This document shows positions 10,383 to 21,100 of a DNA stretch of 64,000 nucleotides, in pieces. Numbering within the stretch: the stretch's first letter is position 1; each line of letters begins with the position of its first letter. The notes beneath the pieces were generated by a model. It had not been told where the DNA came from and searched no databases. It worked only from the letters and a program-made list of their open reading frames with translations. The stretch spans positions 186,001-250,000 of the forward strand of contig JADLSH010000036.1 in the NCBI GenBank assembly GCA_016169945.1, read 5' to 3'. A program made the translations under genes and the position numbers. The DNA comes from Trachythela sp. YZ-2020 (taxonomy: Eukaryota; Cnidaria; Anthozoa; Malacalcyonacea; Clavulariidae).

Positions 10383-11685
10383 ATGACCACACCGAGAAAC
10401 GGCACTGCCGATATAGCTCTATCTCCTAAATCATCAAAGCTACAGACTTTCTGAAGTGCTTATAGTGTTTAGAATGGTTCCAGGGGTGGTCGTTGGAGAG
10501 TGAAATGTGTCTAGGTACAATATTTTACAAGAAAATGACTATGCACCATCTCTGGTCAACTGCTAATTATACATCACATACACCTTAGAAAGGCTATGTT
10601 TTCTTATTTCCTAAATATTTTGGTCATAGGATAAAAAACTATACTTATTTCAATTTAATCAAATAGATTTAATGAGGGTTGATATTGTTTTGTTGAGATT
10701 ATACCGTTCATTTGACTTACCCCCCCCCCCCCTCCCACCGCCAAAACACGATTTTAGCCATATTATGCCGTTTTAATATTTGCTTTTTATCACCGAGCCT
10801 CGCAAATATTATCCACAAGTTGTACTTGAACATAATAATAGTTGACTAAAGGATAATCCAACCAAGTTTCGTCAGGTTTTGAAGTAGTGCAGTTTGCTCA
10901 ATTATCGCTCCGGTGCAATGTCTCGCCGCTTCTCTTCTCGATTTATCACGTTTTTCGTCTTCAAACGTATTCAGATTACAGTATCCAAAAATACTTGATT
11001 GTACAAAGGTTCCATTCGATGTATAATTAGCAGTTGACCAGGGTTGGTGCATAGTCATTTTGTTGTAAAATATTGTACCGAGGCCCATTTTACTCTCCAA
11101 TGACCACCCCTAAAAGTAACCATTCTAAACACTATAAGCACTTGAGAAAGTCTGTAGCTTTGATGGTTTAGGAGATAGAGCTATGTCGGCAGTGCCGTTT
11201 CTGGGTGTGCAGTGGTGTAACTTAACTTTTTTGACCACTTGCGATCAGGGCAAGTAGAACATGGAAAATGGTTGCCCTGAATAAAATTCACTTGCCATTA
11301 GGTCTAGCTTTGGTTCACATAATAACATATATGTTGATGGATAACTACAATTTGTATCATAGTACACCAATTTACACCATTCATTATTCTCTTAGTTTCC
11401 TCAAGAACTGAAGTTGAATTTAAGTCGAGGCACAATGTCCGTCGTACAATGGTCGGACAATGTCCGTCGAGGAATGTTCATTTCTTTCATATTTTACTCA
11501 TTTAATACTGTACTTGGGGATAATAGCCTAGAGATGTCCAGCTTGTTCTGGCAAAGCTGAAATAGAAAGCAACTTGCCCGATCGGGCAACCAAGAAGAGA
11601 CTTCTACTTGCCCGTAATGATTTTCACTTGCACCGGGCAAGCGGGCAAGCGTTAAGTTACACCACTGGTGTGGTCATTTTAGGGC
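10383..11685. repeat. long inverted repeat, right arm interrupted by a MITE
   Basis: A left arm at about 10383-10575 is the reverse complement of a right arm at about 11020-11209. The right arm continues at 11668-11685 after a nested element. Landmarks shared by the arms are GAGATAGAGCTAT, CTGTAGCTTTGATG and GCATAGTCATTTT. The spacer (10576-11018) shows no coding. The arms are diverged by roughly 10-15% by eye, so this is an old foldback or an inverted duplication. Confidence 0.7.
11210..11667. mobile_element. MITE with CAGTGGTGTAACTTAAC ends
   Basis: This 458-bp element has inverted ends CAGTGGTGTAACTTAAC and GTTAAGTTACACCACTG. Short direct repeats GTGTG flank it (11205-11209, 11668-11672). 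The opposite arm of the surrounding inverted repeat (10383-10400) gives the uninterrupted sequence, confirming the insertion. The ends are hAT-like but the duplication seen is only 5 bp. Confidence 0.8.
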
Positions 11686-11950
11686 ATTTCGCACTGGATT
11701 TGGGTTTAAGAAAGAAAAACGACTTAAAAAGCCCAAAAGGTTAGTTGTTTTTAAACTGTAAACAATATGGCGGGAAATCTCGAAGTACATAAAACATATC
11801 ATTTAAACGGAGAAAGACCTGAAGTTTTATAGCTAAATGGATGAAAACATTCTTAAATATAGATAATGCTTTAAAGGCCAAGAAAATATAATTGATTTCT
11901 GTGTTTCTTAATATATAGCAGAACAAGGCTTTAAATTTTTATTTAACAAA

Positions 11951-11986
11951 AACGACGTTTCGGAGTTTACTCCATCATCAGGTTAA
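11951..11986. mobile_element. Penelope-like terminal motif, solo
   Basis: The sequence ACGACGTTTCGGAGTTTACTCC followed by ATCATCAGG resembles the conserved terminal motif (GACGTTTCGAGC...TCGTCAGG) of the Penelope copies at 15722-16945. No coding part is attached. Confidence 0.35.
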
Positions 11987-12834
11987 AGATTATGTACAGT
12001 TTTGAATAAACTGCGTAAGAAAACAATAAACACAAAAAAAAACACAAGAAACACAGAAACAATTTCTGCGTAAGAAACACAGAAATCAATTATAAAATGA
12101 GGCTCAGTGAAAGTTCGTTTCTATACCTTTTCAAGAAGATATAGTTAGATAACTACAAGCGATTGTGTTTTCAATGATTTTGCTCCAAATATAAACAAAA
12201 ATTGTCCATATTCACAATTCGACAGTCAATTTCATGTTCAAAACTGTAAAACTACGAGTAAAACATCAAAATTTTACCTTTTTTGCAAGCAGTTTCGAAG
12301 ATTACTTGCTAGTTTTATTCCAGAATATAACGTACGACATTTTATGTAGTTTTTTTTCTTCAAAAAGCAACTTATTCACAAGTTTTTCTCTCGTTCTTCG
12401 CTACTAGTAGGCTAGTGCCTAGTGGCCCTCTAGTAGAGTAGCCAATCAGAACGCTGGATTTGCATTAGCCTACTAGTAGGTTTATACTAATATCAGTTAT
12501 TCCTTGTAAATTACTTGTTAACCAGTAGAAAGGAATTATCGTATATTTAATAGACAAATTACAGTTTTGATCTTTTGTTTAAATTGGAAATAAAAGGTAA
12601 AAATAACAACTCGAGCAATTTCCATTTACAACTCCAGAAATATTTTTACAACTCCAAGAAGTGATCGCAACTCCAGCTTTGAACTAGAAATGACGTGCAT
12701 GCAGAATCCCCTCGCCCATTCGAACCAAACAATTTACTCCCCAAATTTATTGTAACACGAAGTACTGAGTCGATCGCTGTAACCAAGGTAACGCGCAACA
12801 ATGCATATTTCTTTAATTTGAATTTGTACAAAAT

Positions 12835-14545
12835 ATTGATAAGATTTGTACTTTTAACTATAAAATTATCAATTGCTCAACTATAAAGCAGGTATATTTG
12901 AAATGAAGTTTTTGAGATTTAATATGTTGTTTCTTTTTCTATAACGTATTTGAATCAATACTAAAATACTTTTAAGATCAACTGATCATTCAATGTTGTA
13001 TTCACCACACAGAATGATCTATACGCATTTTCAAATGGGCAATTCCAGCTATCGCAATACATGCCGTTATTTAGGCCGTTTGCCGTGGCCTTAAAATGTG
13101 CCTAGAAAACGATTTTCATTAAGCATGCCGTGGAACTGAAATATTTTGACGGGAACTAACATTTTCAAACACGCTGAGTCCAATCCGAAAAGTTCCCGCT
13201 CCGTAGACCCGCAGTTCTCTCACAAATTTCACTTGTATTTTCACTCTTTCCGCGAACTTAAACAAACACGCGCCATTTTAAAATTTAATAACATTAATAA
13301 TTCTTCCATTTCGCGCCAAATGGCGGACGGAAAATGCGTATTTTGCACGAAACTATATTTTAAATTTTTATCTTTCGCTCCAAAGACTGGTTTAAAAGTT
13401 CTATTTTTAGCAGAGGTGATCAGGACTCTTAAACCTAAGTTTCGGCGAAACCATTCGCGAGAAAATTGCTTTCCAGTTGACACAGGGTGTGAAGCAAATT
13501 TGGCAAAAAGCTGGCTTCGAAAACTACTCTGTCGCACGTTTTGAAGTAAATAAAGTGGTCGGTAAGAACACTGTAGACAATTTACCCCTTCAAACGGAGC
13601 TCTGTAACCAAGGAATCTAGATTTATTGTTCTTAGCTATTTCTGAGTGCTTGATTTCTACGTACAGACAGTTATCATGCCTCTGGGACACGTTGACAAAA
13701 TGTCGGCTAAAACATTTCAATTTTTAACTGCCTGCACGTAGAAATCAAACAGTCAGAAATACATAAAAACAATAAATCTAGATTCCTTGGTTACAGAGCT
13801 CCATTTGAAGGGGGTAAATTGTCTACAGTGCTCTTACCGACTACTCTAGTTTTCGAAAATGGATTTCGCCTAAACTTACGTTTAAGAGTCCTGATAATCT
13901 CTGCTAAAAATAGAACTTTTAAACCAGTCTTTGGAGCGAAAGATAAAGCATAAAAATTACAAAATATAGCTTCGTGTAAAATACACATTTTTCGTCCGCC
14001 AACTGCCGCGAAATGGAAGAATAATAATTTTTCCCAGCATGCATTACGATAGCTGGAATTGCCAATTTACAAACTATACTGCATGCTATGAATCGGTAAA
14101 GCTAGTATGCAAAATAGACACTTACCCGTTTAAAACGCTCCTTTTTCGGTCTAACAAAATGATAAAATAGTGATAAGATTTGTACGTTTAACTACAAAAT
14201 TATCAATTGCCCAACTATATAAAGTAGGTATATTATTATGTACTCTTTTAGCTTTGATTTACTGTAAAATTGAACCTGTAATAGACGTCTCACAAAAAGT
14301 TTCGAAATTTTCATACTTTCGTTACATAAGTTTTTGAGATTTAATATGTTGTTTCTTAATCTATGTCCTATGAAGTATTTGAATTAATACTAAAATACTT
14401 TTTAAGATTAAACAATGTTGTATTGACCACACAGGATGACCTACGCATTTTCAAATCCACAAACTATACTGCATTCCAATAAGGCAAAAGCAAGTATGCA
14501 AAATAGACACTGGCCCGTTTAAAACGCTTTTTGAAAAAGGTTTGC
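12835..14545 (+). repeat. tandem segmental duplication, one copy carrying a foldback
   Basis: Sequence at 12835-13036 recurs in the same orientation at about 14163-14452. Shared landmarks are GATAAGATTTGTAC, AAATTATCAATTGC, GAGATTTAATATGTTG and CGCATTTTCAAAT. The continuation at 14064-14150 (ACAAACTATACTGCAT, GCAAAATAGACACT, CCGTTTAAAACGC) recurs at 14456-14545. Copy 1 is interrupted at 13037-14063 by an inverted-repeat element that copy 2 lacks. Confidence 0.75.
13037..14063. mobile_element. 1-kb foldback element
   Basis: The ends are GGGCAATTCCAGCTATCG and its near-complement (14039-14063). The interior is itself a long palindrome, arms about 13296-13670 and 13730-14035, sharing TCTAGATTCCTTGGTTACAG and AGTTCTATTTTTAGCAGAG in opposite orientations. 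The neighbouring duplicate at 14452 (CATTTTCAAATCCACAAAC) shows the site without it. No transposase; the frames inside are mirror images of each other. Confidence 0.8.
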
Positions 14546-15115
14546 AAAATGACAGTTACGATTCTGACCTACTGTATACATTAAAAAACAAATTATTTGT
14601 CTTAGCCAATCATGCTGTTGCAGGTTATCAGTTTCCTCTCGTCCTGAACTCGCGCACGCTCATAACGTAGAAAACCACCCCAAAAAGTCCAACGTCCATG
14701 ACATGACATGGCGGACGACTTTGCATTCCGCTATGTTGTCACATAGCCGGGTGTAAATATCCAAGCGGAATTAGTACCCTCGCTCGGGGATTATGATGAT
14801 TCTTCGAAACCTATAGGCTTACAGTAGTGTAATTAACTCGAAAGTGGAAACCCGCCTTAAAATGTCCAATGAGTTGTATAGAGGTTGAGATATATAAATA
14901 AAAGCTTCTTTGTACCAATGCGTTTTCAAATGAAATGCCCAAATACGCTATTACTGACAATTACCAATCTATCGAATGAAATCTTGAAAATCATTTAGTA
15001 ACTTTCCTGCAGTTAACCCTCGAAAATAGCTTTGTGTCATGGTTATAGTTAAGTTAACAACGTGCATGTACCACTCAATTGTCTTAACGAGTAGATTCAA
15101 TCCAAAGAAGTATAT
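14546..15115. other. no gene recognised
   Basis: No domain seen. A short phrase at about 14765-14785 (AGCGGAATTAGTACCCTCG) recurs at 44603-44621, a minor dispersed repeat. Confidence 0.4.
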
Positions 15116-18100
15116 TTGAACAAAAATATAATTTTCTTTCTCTTGATTTGTGTACGTTTAGTGTTCTGCAATGCGGGAACTATGGCGTTCCACAAAGCTG
15201 ACACCGTGCCTTTGTCATTGGAGCAGTACCAGGAAACGTGTTCCCCGAACCAACGTATTGTTTTCTATCAAGCCTTTCATGTATGCATGGTGGACAATGT
15301 AAAGGTATGGATGCTGCTTCCAATTCCTCGATCTGCTTTCAAAATGTAATTTAGTATAGAGTGATTTGTTAATAGAGAGTATATTGGATTGCAGTGCGGG
15401 CACGGGTTTATGCTCCGCTTATAACTAAACTCTTTTTCATTACCCAACGAATACACAACGCCTTTTTTAAACCAGCAGCAACGAAATGGCGATGTGTTGG
15501 AGCCTGCTGTATTAGTGCATTTGAAAACCTATATTCATGTAGTATTTAGAAAGGTTAACCTCGCTGACTGACTCAAATGCGATTGTATAGTACAGTATAT
15601 AACAAGATTTAGAACATCATACTGTTCGTAATTTAGACAACAAAATAACTTCTTAGACTTTAATTCAGCGTCGGCCACGGACATGTAGAACAAATTGAGG
15701 GTTGCTTCGCGTGTGCCTAAAAGATATAAACAAAATCTCGACGTTTCGAGCTAAAGCCCTTCGTCAGGAGAAATTAGTAGACAGATACACATTACATCAC
15801 TAATTCAGCTTTTATAGCAACGCTATTAAAGCTGTCACGTGAACAAAATATTAACCAATGAAAATAAAGTAGTCATAACAATCATAACAAAATAGAAATA
15901 ATATGTAAAGATATAGCCTGCGTGCAGGCTTCGGCCCGATTATAGGGTCGAAGGCCTGCGCACAGGCGTTACACTTACCAAAGCGCTATAAATGTCGCAC
16001 AAGGGAAGGGAAGAGGGGATATAGAGGAAAGTATATAAGAAGTATTTAAGAGAAAAGAATGAGCTAGATGAAGGAGAGGCGCTCATTGATACCATCAGGC
16101 TGAATGGTGCCAAGTTTAAAAATGAGACGCTTTTCTTGCTTCCGACGGGTATCATTGCCACCAATAATGGGATGAATGGCGCATATTTTCATATCAGAAA
16201 ATGAGTGGTTGGCACTGTTGAAGTGCCTAGCAACCGGTTTGTTGTGCACATTGTTCTTAACATCACGCAAGTGCTCAGCAAACCTATCGCCTAAACGTCT
16301 TCCAGTCTCTCCGATGTAGAGCAAGCCACATTTGCTGCAAGAGATGCAGTAAACGAGGTTGGAGGAGATGCACGTGAAACTGTGCTTGATGACAAGTTTG
16401 CGTGATGTTAAGAACAATGTGCACAACAAACCGGTTGCTAGGCACTTCAACAGTGCCAATCACTCCTTTTCTGATATGAAAATATGAGCCATTCATCCCA
16501 TTATTGGTGGCAATGATACCCGTCGGAAGCAAGAAAAGCGTCTCATTTTTAAACTTGGCAACATTCAGCCTGATGGTATCAACGAGCGCCTCTCCTTCAT
16601 CTAGCTCATTCTTTTCTCTTAAATACTTCTTATATACTTTCCTCTATATCCCCTCTTCCCTTCCCTTGTACGACATTTATAACGCTTTGGTAAGTGTAAC
16701 GCCTGTGCGCAGGCCTTCGACCCTATAATCGGGCCGAAGCCTGCACGCAGGCTATATCTTTACATATTAATTCTATTTTGTTATGATTGTTATGACTACT
16801 TTATTTTCATTGGTTAATATTTTGTTCACGTGACAGCTTTTATAGCGTTGCTATAAAAGCTGATGTAATGTGTTTATCTGTCTACTAATTTCTCCTGACG
16901 AAGGGCTTTAGCTCGAAACGTCGAGATTTTGTTTATATCTTTTAGGCACACGCGAAGCAACCCTCAATTTGTAAAATAACTTCTTGTTGTTTTTAGCTGT
17001 GTGTCTGTAGTTGTAACATATATTTATAGAAGGGCTCACAATAATTGTTTTTTGCTGTTGTGGTGTCCCAGGCATTGATTGTTAGTAATTATTGTATATG
17101 TTAAGATGTGAGTTATTTGTATCACTGTTGTATTTCTTTTTGGGCAAAGATTATTAAATATACTAGAAATACATGCATGCAGATTCCCTCGCCCATGCAT
17201 TCGAACCTTATATTCGCGTCTTATATTAAGATGCGCTCGTATAAATAGTAAAGTTCGCGTCTTACATAAGACGCGTCTTATTTTGTCCCATATATAGATA
17301 GCCCTATACTGTCAAAGTAACGATAAACTAAAAAGATAAGTCGTAAATTCTTTCATATTAAAAGTTTAATTAGTTCATTCATCCTAATTTATTATCCATT
17401 ATTTTAGATTTTTTTAGATTTTTCTACATGTGTTTTATATTTGCCTTTAACATCTAATATGTTATCAGAATACTAAGCAATGATTTCAATTGTCCCGTGC
17501 TATTTTGATTATTCAGGAGAAATTACAAAATGTGAATGCAGGTTTTCACAGCAACCATTAAATTCCCTTTACGCAGATACATGTTCGCTTAGCGTACCTA
17601 TTTTTTGTATTTTTGTTAATCGGACGTAATAAATCGTTTCAGGACAGATCTGCAAAACGAGCCATGTTTACTTCATATTGCACCTGAGACTGAGTTCAGT
17701 GTCCATTTTTTACTTTTATGACATATTATTTGCCCTAGTTATTTGTGAAAATTGACGTATCAAAATTGAAAAAATAGCTAGGTTAAGTATAATAGCTATA
17801 TTCTTGATTAATTAGTAGCAAATTTAGAAGCGTAAAAATGGAACAATGAAATTATTTTCTCGCGTTTAAGAAATAGTCTTAAACGTAAATGGGTCTTTCT
17901 TTCATACATTTTTTTGTTACAACAGGTACATGTGAAGGAAAAGCAAATTATCTCGCCAAGTGAGCAAAGATATTTTATAACAGAACCAGATTCCGTTTGT
18001 CGAAGGTACTATACATGAAGACATACATGCATTTATTACATAGAAAATTCGCTGAATGCCATAAAATTTATGTACCTATATCTGTTTTATTCCAGGTATA

Positions 18101-21100
18101 TTGAAATCTCTGAGAACTTCGGGATAAACAAAACAGCATTTCTGCTTGGCACAGCCTTCGTGCTATACAGCAACATAAAGTCGATGTTAACGACAGATCA
18201 CGGCAGAAACTTATCAGGTGAATTGCATTCTTAAATGCTTAGACGCATGTTATTATTACCATTTGCGTTCAAGCTTGCGGCGTGCGGTTTCAAAACGTAC
18301 GTTTTACGTTTCAAAACGTACGTTTTGCCACGCCCCATGTCATGTTTGGGCAATGAAACTGACATGTTTTGGGGCTTCGAACAGCATGTTTTGCTACGCA
18401 CTGGAAAGGTTTTAAAAGTAATTCGCACGTTTACTGTAAGAGCGAGGTTTACAGTCGATTTAAACTAACTTTTCACTCAAATGTTCCGAACTTCGTTCCG
18501 AACTTCGGAAATTCGTTGCGAAGTTCAAAAGTTCATAATGAAATTCAGAACCAGTTTGCAAACTGAGCATTTGATTGGCTGCTTTTTCTCTAGTAACCAA
18601 TCAGAGGGTTTGTTTACAAACTGGCTTGTGAATTCATTATGAACTTTTGAACTTCGCAACGAATTTCCGAAGTTCGGAACGAAGTTCGGAACGAAGTTCG
18701 GAACATTTGAGTGAAAAGTTAGTTGAAATCGACTGTAATAGTACCATTTGCAAGCAATCGTGACACACTAACTTTAAAACGCTTTTGTTTACGTTTGAAA
18801 CGTCAAGTTGGGCGGGTCAACATTCTAATTATAACGCGCAAAACAATAGCTTTTGACCGTGATATTGACATGTTTGACAGTAGAAACGTGCATGTTTTAT
18901 TATACAAACTTGAGTGATCGTTTTAAAACAAATTTCGTACGTTTTATTCGAGCGGCGATGTCTGCCCAAGTGAAAATTTTATACGGACATGAGCTACAAA
19001 ATTACTAGAATTACTGTTAACGAGTTACATGGATTAAATTTGAAAAAGCTGGATAGCCTAGTACATGGCCTTGTCGGGAGTTAAATACGGAGAACAACTA
19101 CGGATGCATTACAGGGACGACGAAGGGACGTTTGTCACAATATCAAATGAAAGTGATGTAAAAGACGCTGTTGTTGCCGCCACACCGGTACAAAATGTGG
19201 GGGACTTTAACCAGATTATGCCTGCGAGTTGATGATGTCCCAACTCCTGTTGGAAAATCTCGTGCCAGTCGTATAGGCTATCCAGCTTTTTCAAATTTAA
19301 TTCATTTTAGATGCTTCATGATCGACAAAATTCTAAAAGAAGGAGGCGACCGCATTACTGGCTACATTCCGCGAACGTATGGGCAATATTCCAAAGAATT
19401 TGGATATCTCCGAATACAGTAAAACATATTTGGAACAGATTTTTGCGAAGCTAAGTCATGAAAAAAACACGTCGTGTTTCTTCCACCTGAACTTGCACTT
19501 GAATTTGGTCTGCGGATTTCATAGTCCAATATTAAACCTCGCTCTTAATAAACGTGCGAATTACTTTTAAAACCTTTCTAGTGCGTAGCAAAACATGCCG
19601 TTCGAAGCCCCAAAACATGTCAGTTTCATTGCCCAAACATGACATGGGGCGTGGCAAAACGTACGTTTTGAAACGCTAAACGTACGTTTTGAACGCAAAT
19701 GGTAATAATATAAATATGCCAAATGATATATATATACTTAACCTAAATGACTTAACTTTCAGAATGCTTATATTTTTGCCGCATGTTTCTTTAGACGAAC
19801 GCTCGATTGGCATTCCTTTTTCAAACATCAAGAACAGAAATGGGGGAAAAACACTCTCTCTCAGAATATTGGCTTTGGGTCAGTGTATAGACACAAATGC
19901 CAACCCATTATTTTGCTTGGAGGCGATCAAAATAGTAGTGCAATATCTGTGTGCAGTGGCGAAGCCAGCCTGACAATTTGGTCATGCTATGCAAATATTT
20001 CCGTGTTCATAGACTGTGAAAACAATCAATTTCTAAAAAAATGAATAATGATGATTTAAAATTTGCATAGCATGACCAAATTGTCAGGCTGGCTTCGCTA
20101 CTGTCTGTGTGAGTATGATCAAACTCTAAAATTTCTAAATGTTTCTTTTAATCATGTTTAGGTCACTACACTTATTATCTATTCGATCAAAATGTAAAGT
20201 CTAAAGACAGTTTAAATTGAGTTGAAAAATTTCTGAAATTACATGTGATTTGTGCATGCATTGAGTTTAGTTATCCAATTCGTATTTCCGTCACTGCAAG
20301 AACAGGACTCTTTCATCTTTGAAAATAGTAAATTATAGGAATAATCATGGAATACATTTACCTACCTGCGAAAAATTGTATTCGGAACATTTACGCAAAT
20401 AAGCTCAAATCCGTCGCTGATTAGTCCAAAATCCTTTACTAGCAGATAATTTCACGAAATATAAAAAAGCATGCTCTTGAAAACCAATATATGCATGACC
20501 ATGGCCTTGGCATGGGGTACAGCATGAAAACAAGACACAAACGTACACAAAAGTTATCAATTCGATTTGCATGGCCATGATTGAATTTTGTGCCTTGCTT
20601 TTAACTGGCTCATGTCCCGTTAATCATATCTTGGCCTTGGGTTACCAATAAATGAATATTCGAACTATGCTTTTTCTTATACTTCATTGAAACCAAAACA
20701 ACAGATTTTAACCTATATCATTGCATACGTTGGTAACGAATTACATTTGTTGTCATTATGACATATTAACACACTTGAGTGGAGATGCACAATGCGGATA
20801 GGCGGATACAGTTCCGTCATACCAGAATTTAATATATAATATGTCAGTTGTAACATAACTCATAAATTCTGAAATGTTGTTAAAAACTCTTTACTTGACG
20901 CGTGCATGTAGTCATGTAGACTCGTACAACATTTCCTAACGTTAAACTCCTACATGAAGGCTATACCATTTTGGGACAGACCTGCAGCCGACACTTTACT
21001 TTAGGGTATACATTTTACGGTAGTCAGAGCACTTAGACTTATACCTGCATTGAATTTTATAGAAAGGTATTGATGTCAATCCTAGCTGCTACAAACATGA

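Larger units (their letters stand above)
18252..19708. mobile_element. long terminal inverted repeat element carrying a PB1 gene fragment
   Basis: Left arm 18252-18451 and right arm about 19538-19708 are inverted copies of each other (ATTACCATTTGCGTTCAA at the tips, AAAACGTACGTTTT, CCCCATGTCATGTTTGGGC, GAGCGAGGTTTAATA). The left arm is interrupted at 18452-18735 by a TA-flanked MITE; the right arm gives the uninterrupted sequence. The interior (18738-19537) contains a frameshifted PB1 domain and an internal inverted duplication: 19036-19064 versus 19274-19302, sharing GAAAAAGCTGGATAGCCTA. No transposase is visible, so this is non-autonomous. It lies in an intron of the 15-26 kb gene. Confidence 0.75.

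Noticed and set aside
13146..13720. Overlapping 132- and 159-codon frames on opposite strands
   Set aside because: They lie in the foldback element and reflect its arms; a similar frame recurs at 13791-13988 in reverse.
16504..16728. Plus-strand 74-codon frame and its mirror at 15940-16164
   Set aside because: Both are antisense readings of the Penelope endonuclease copies.
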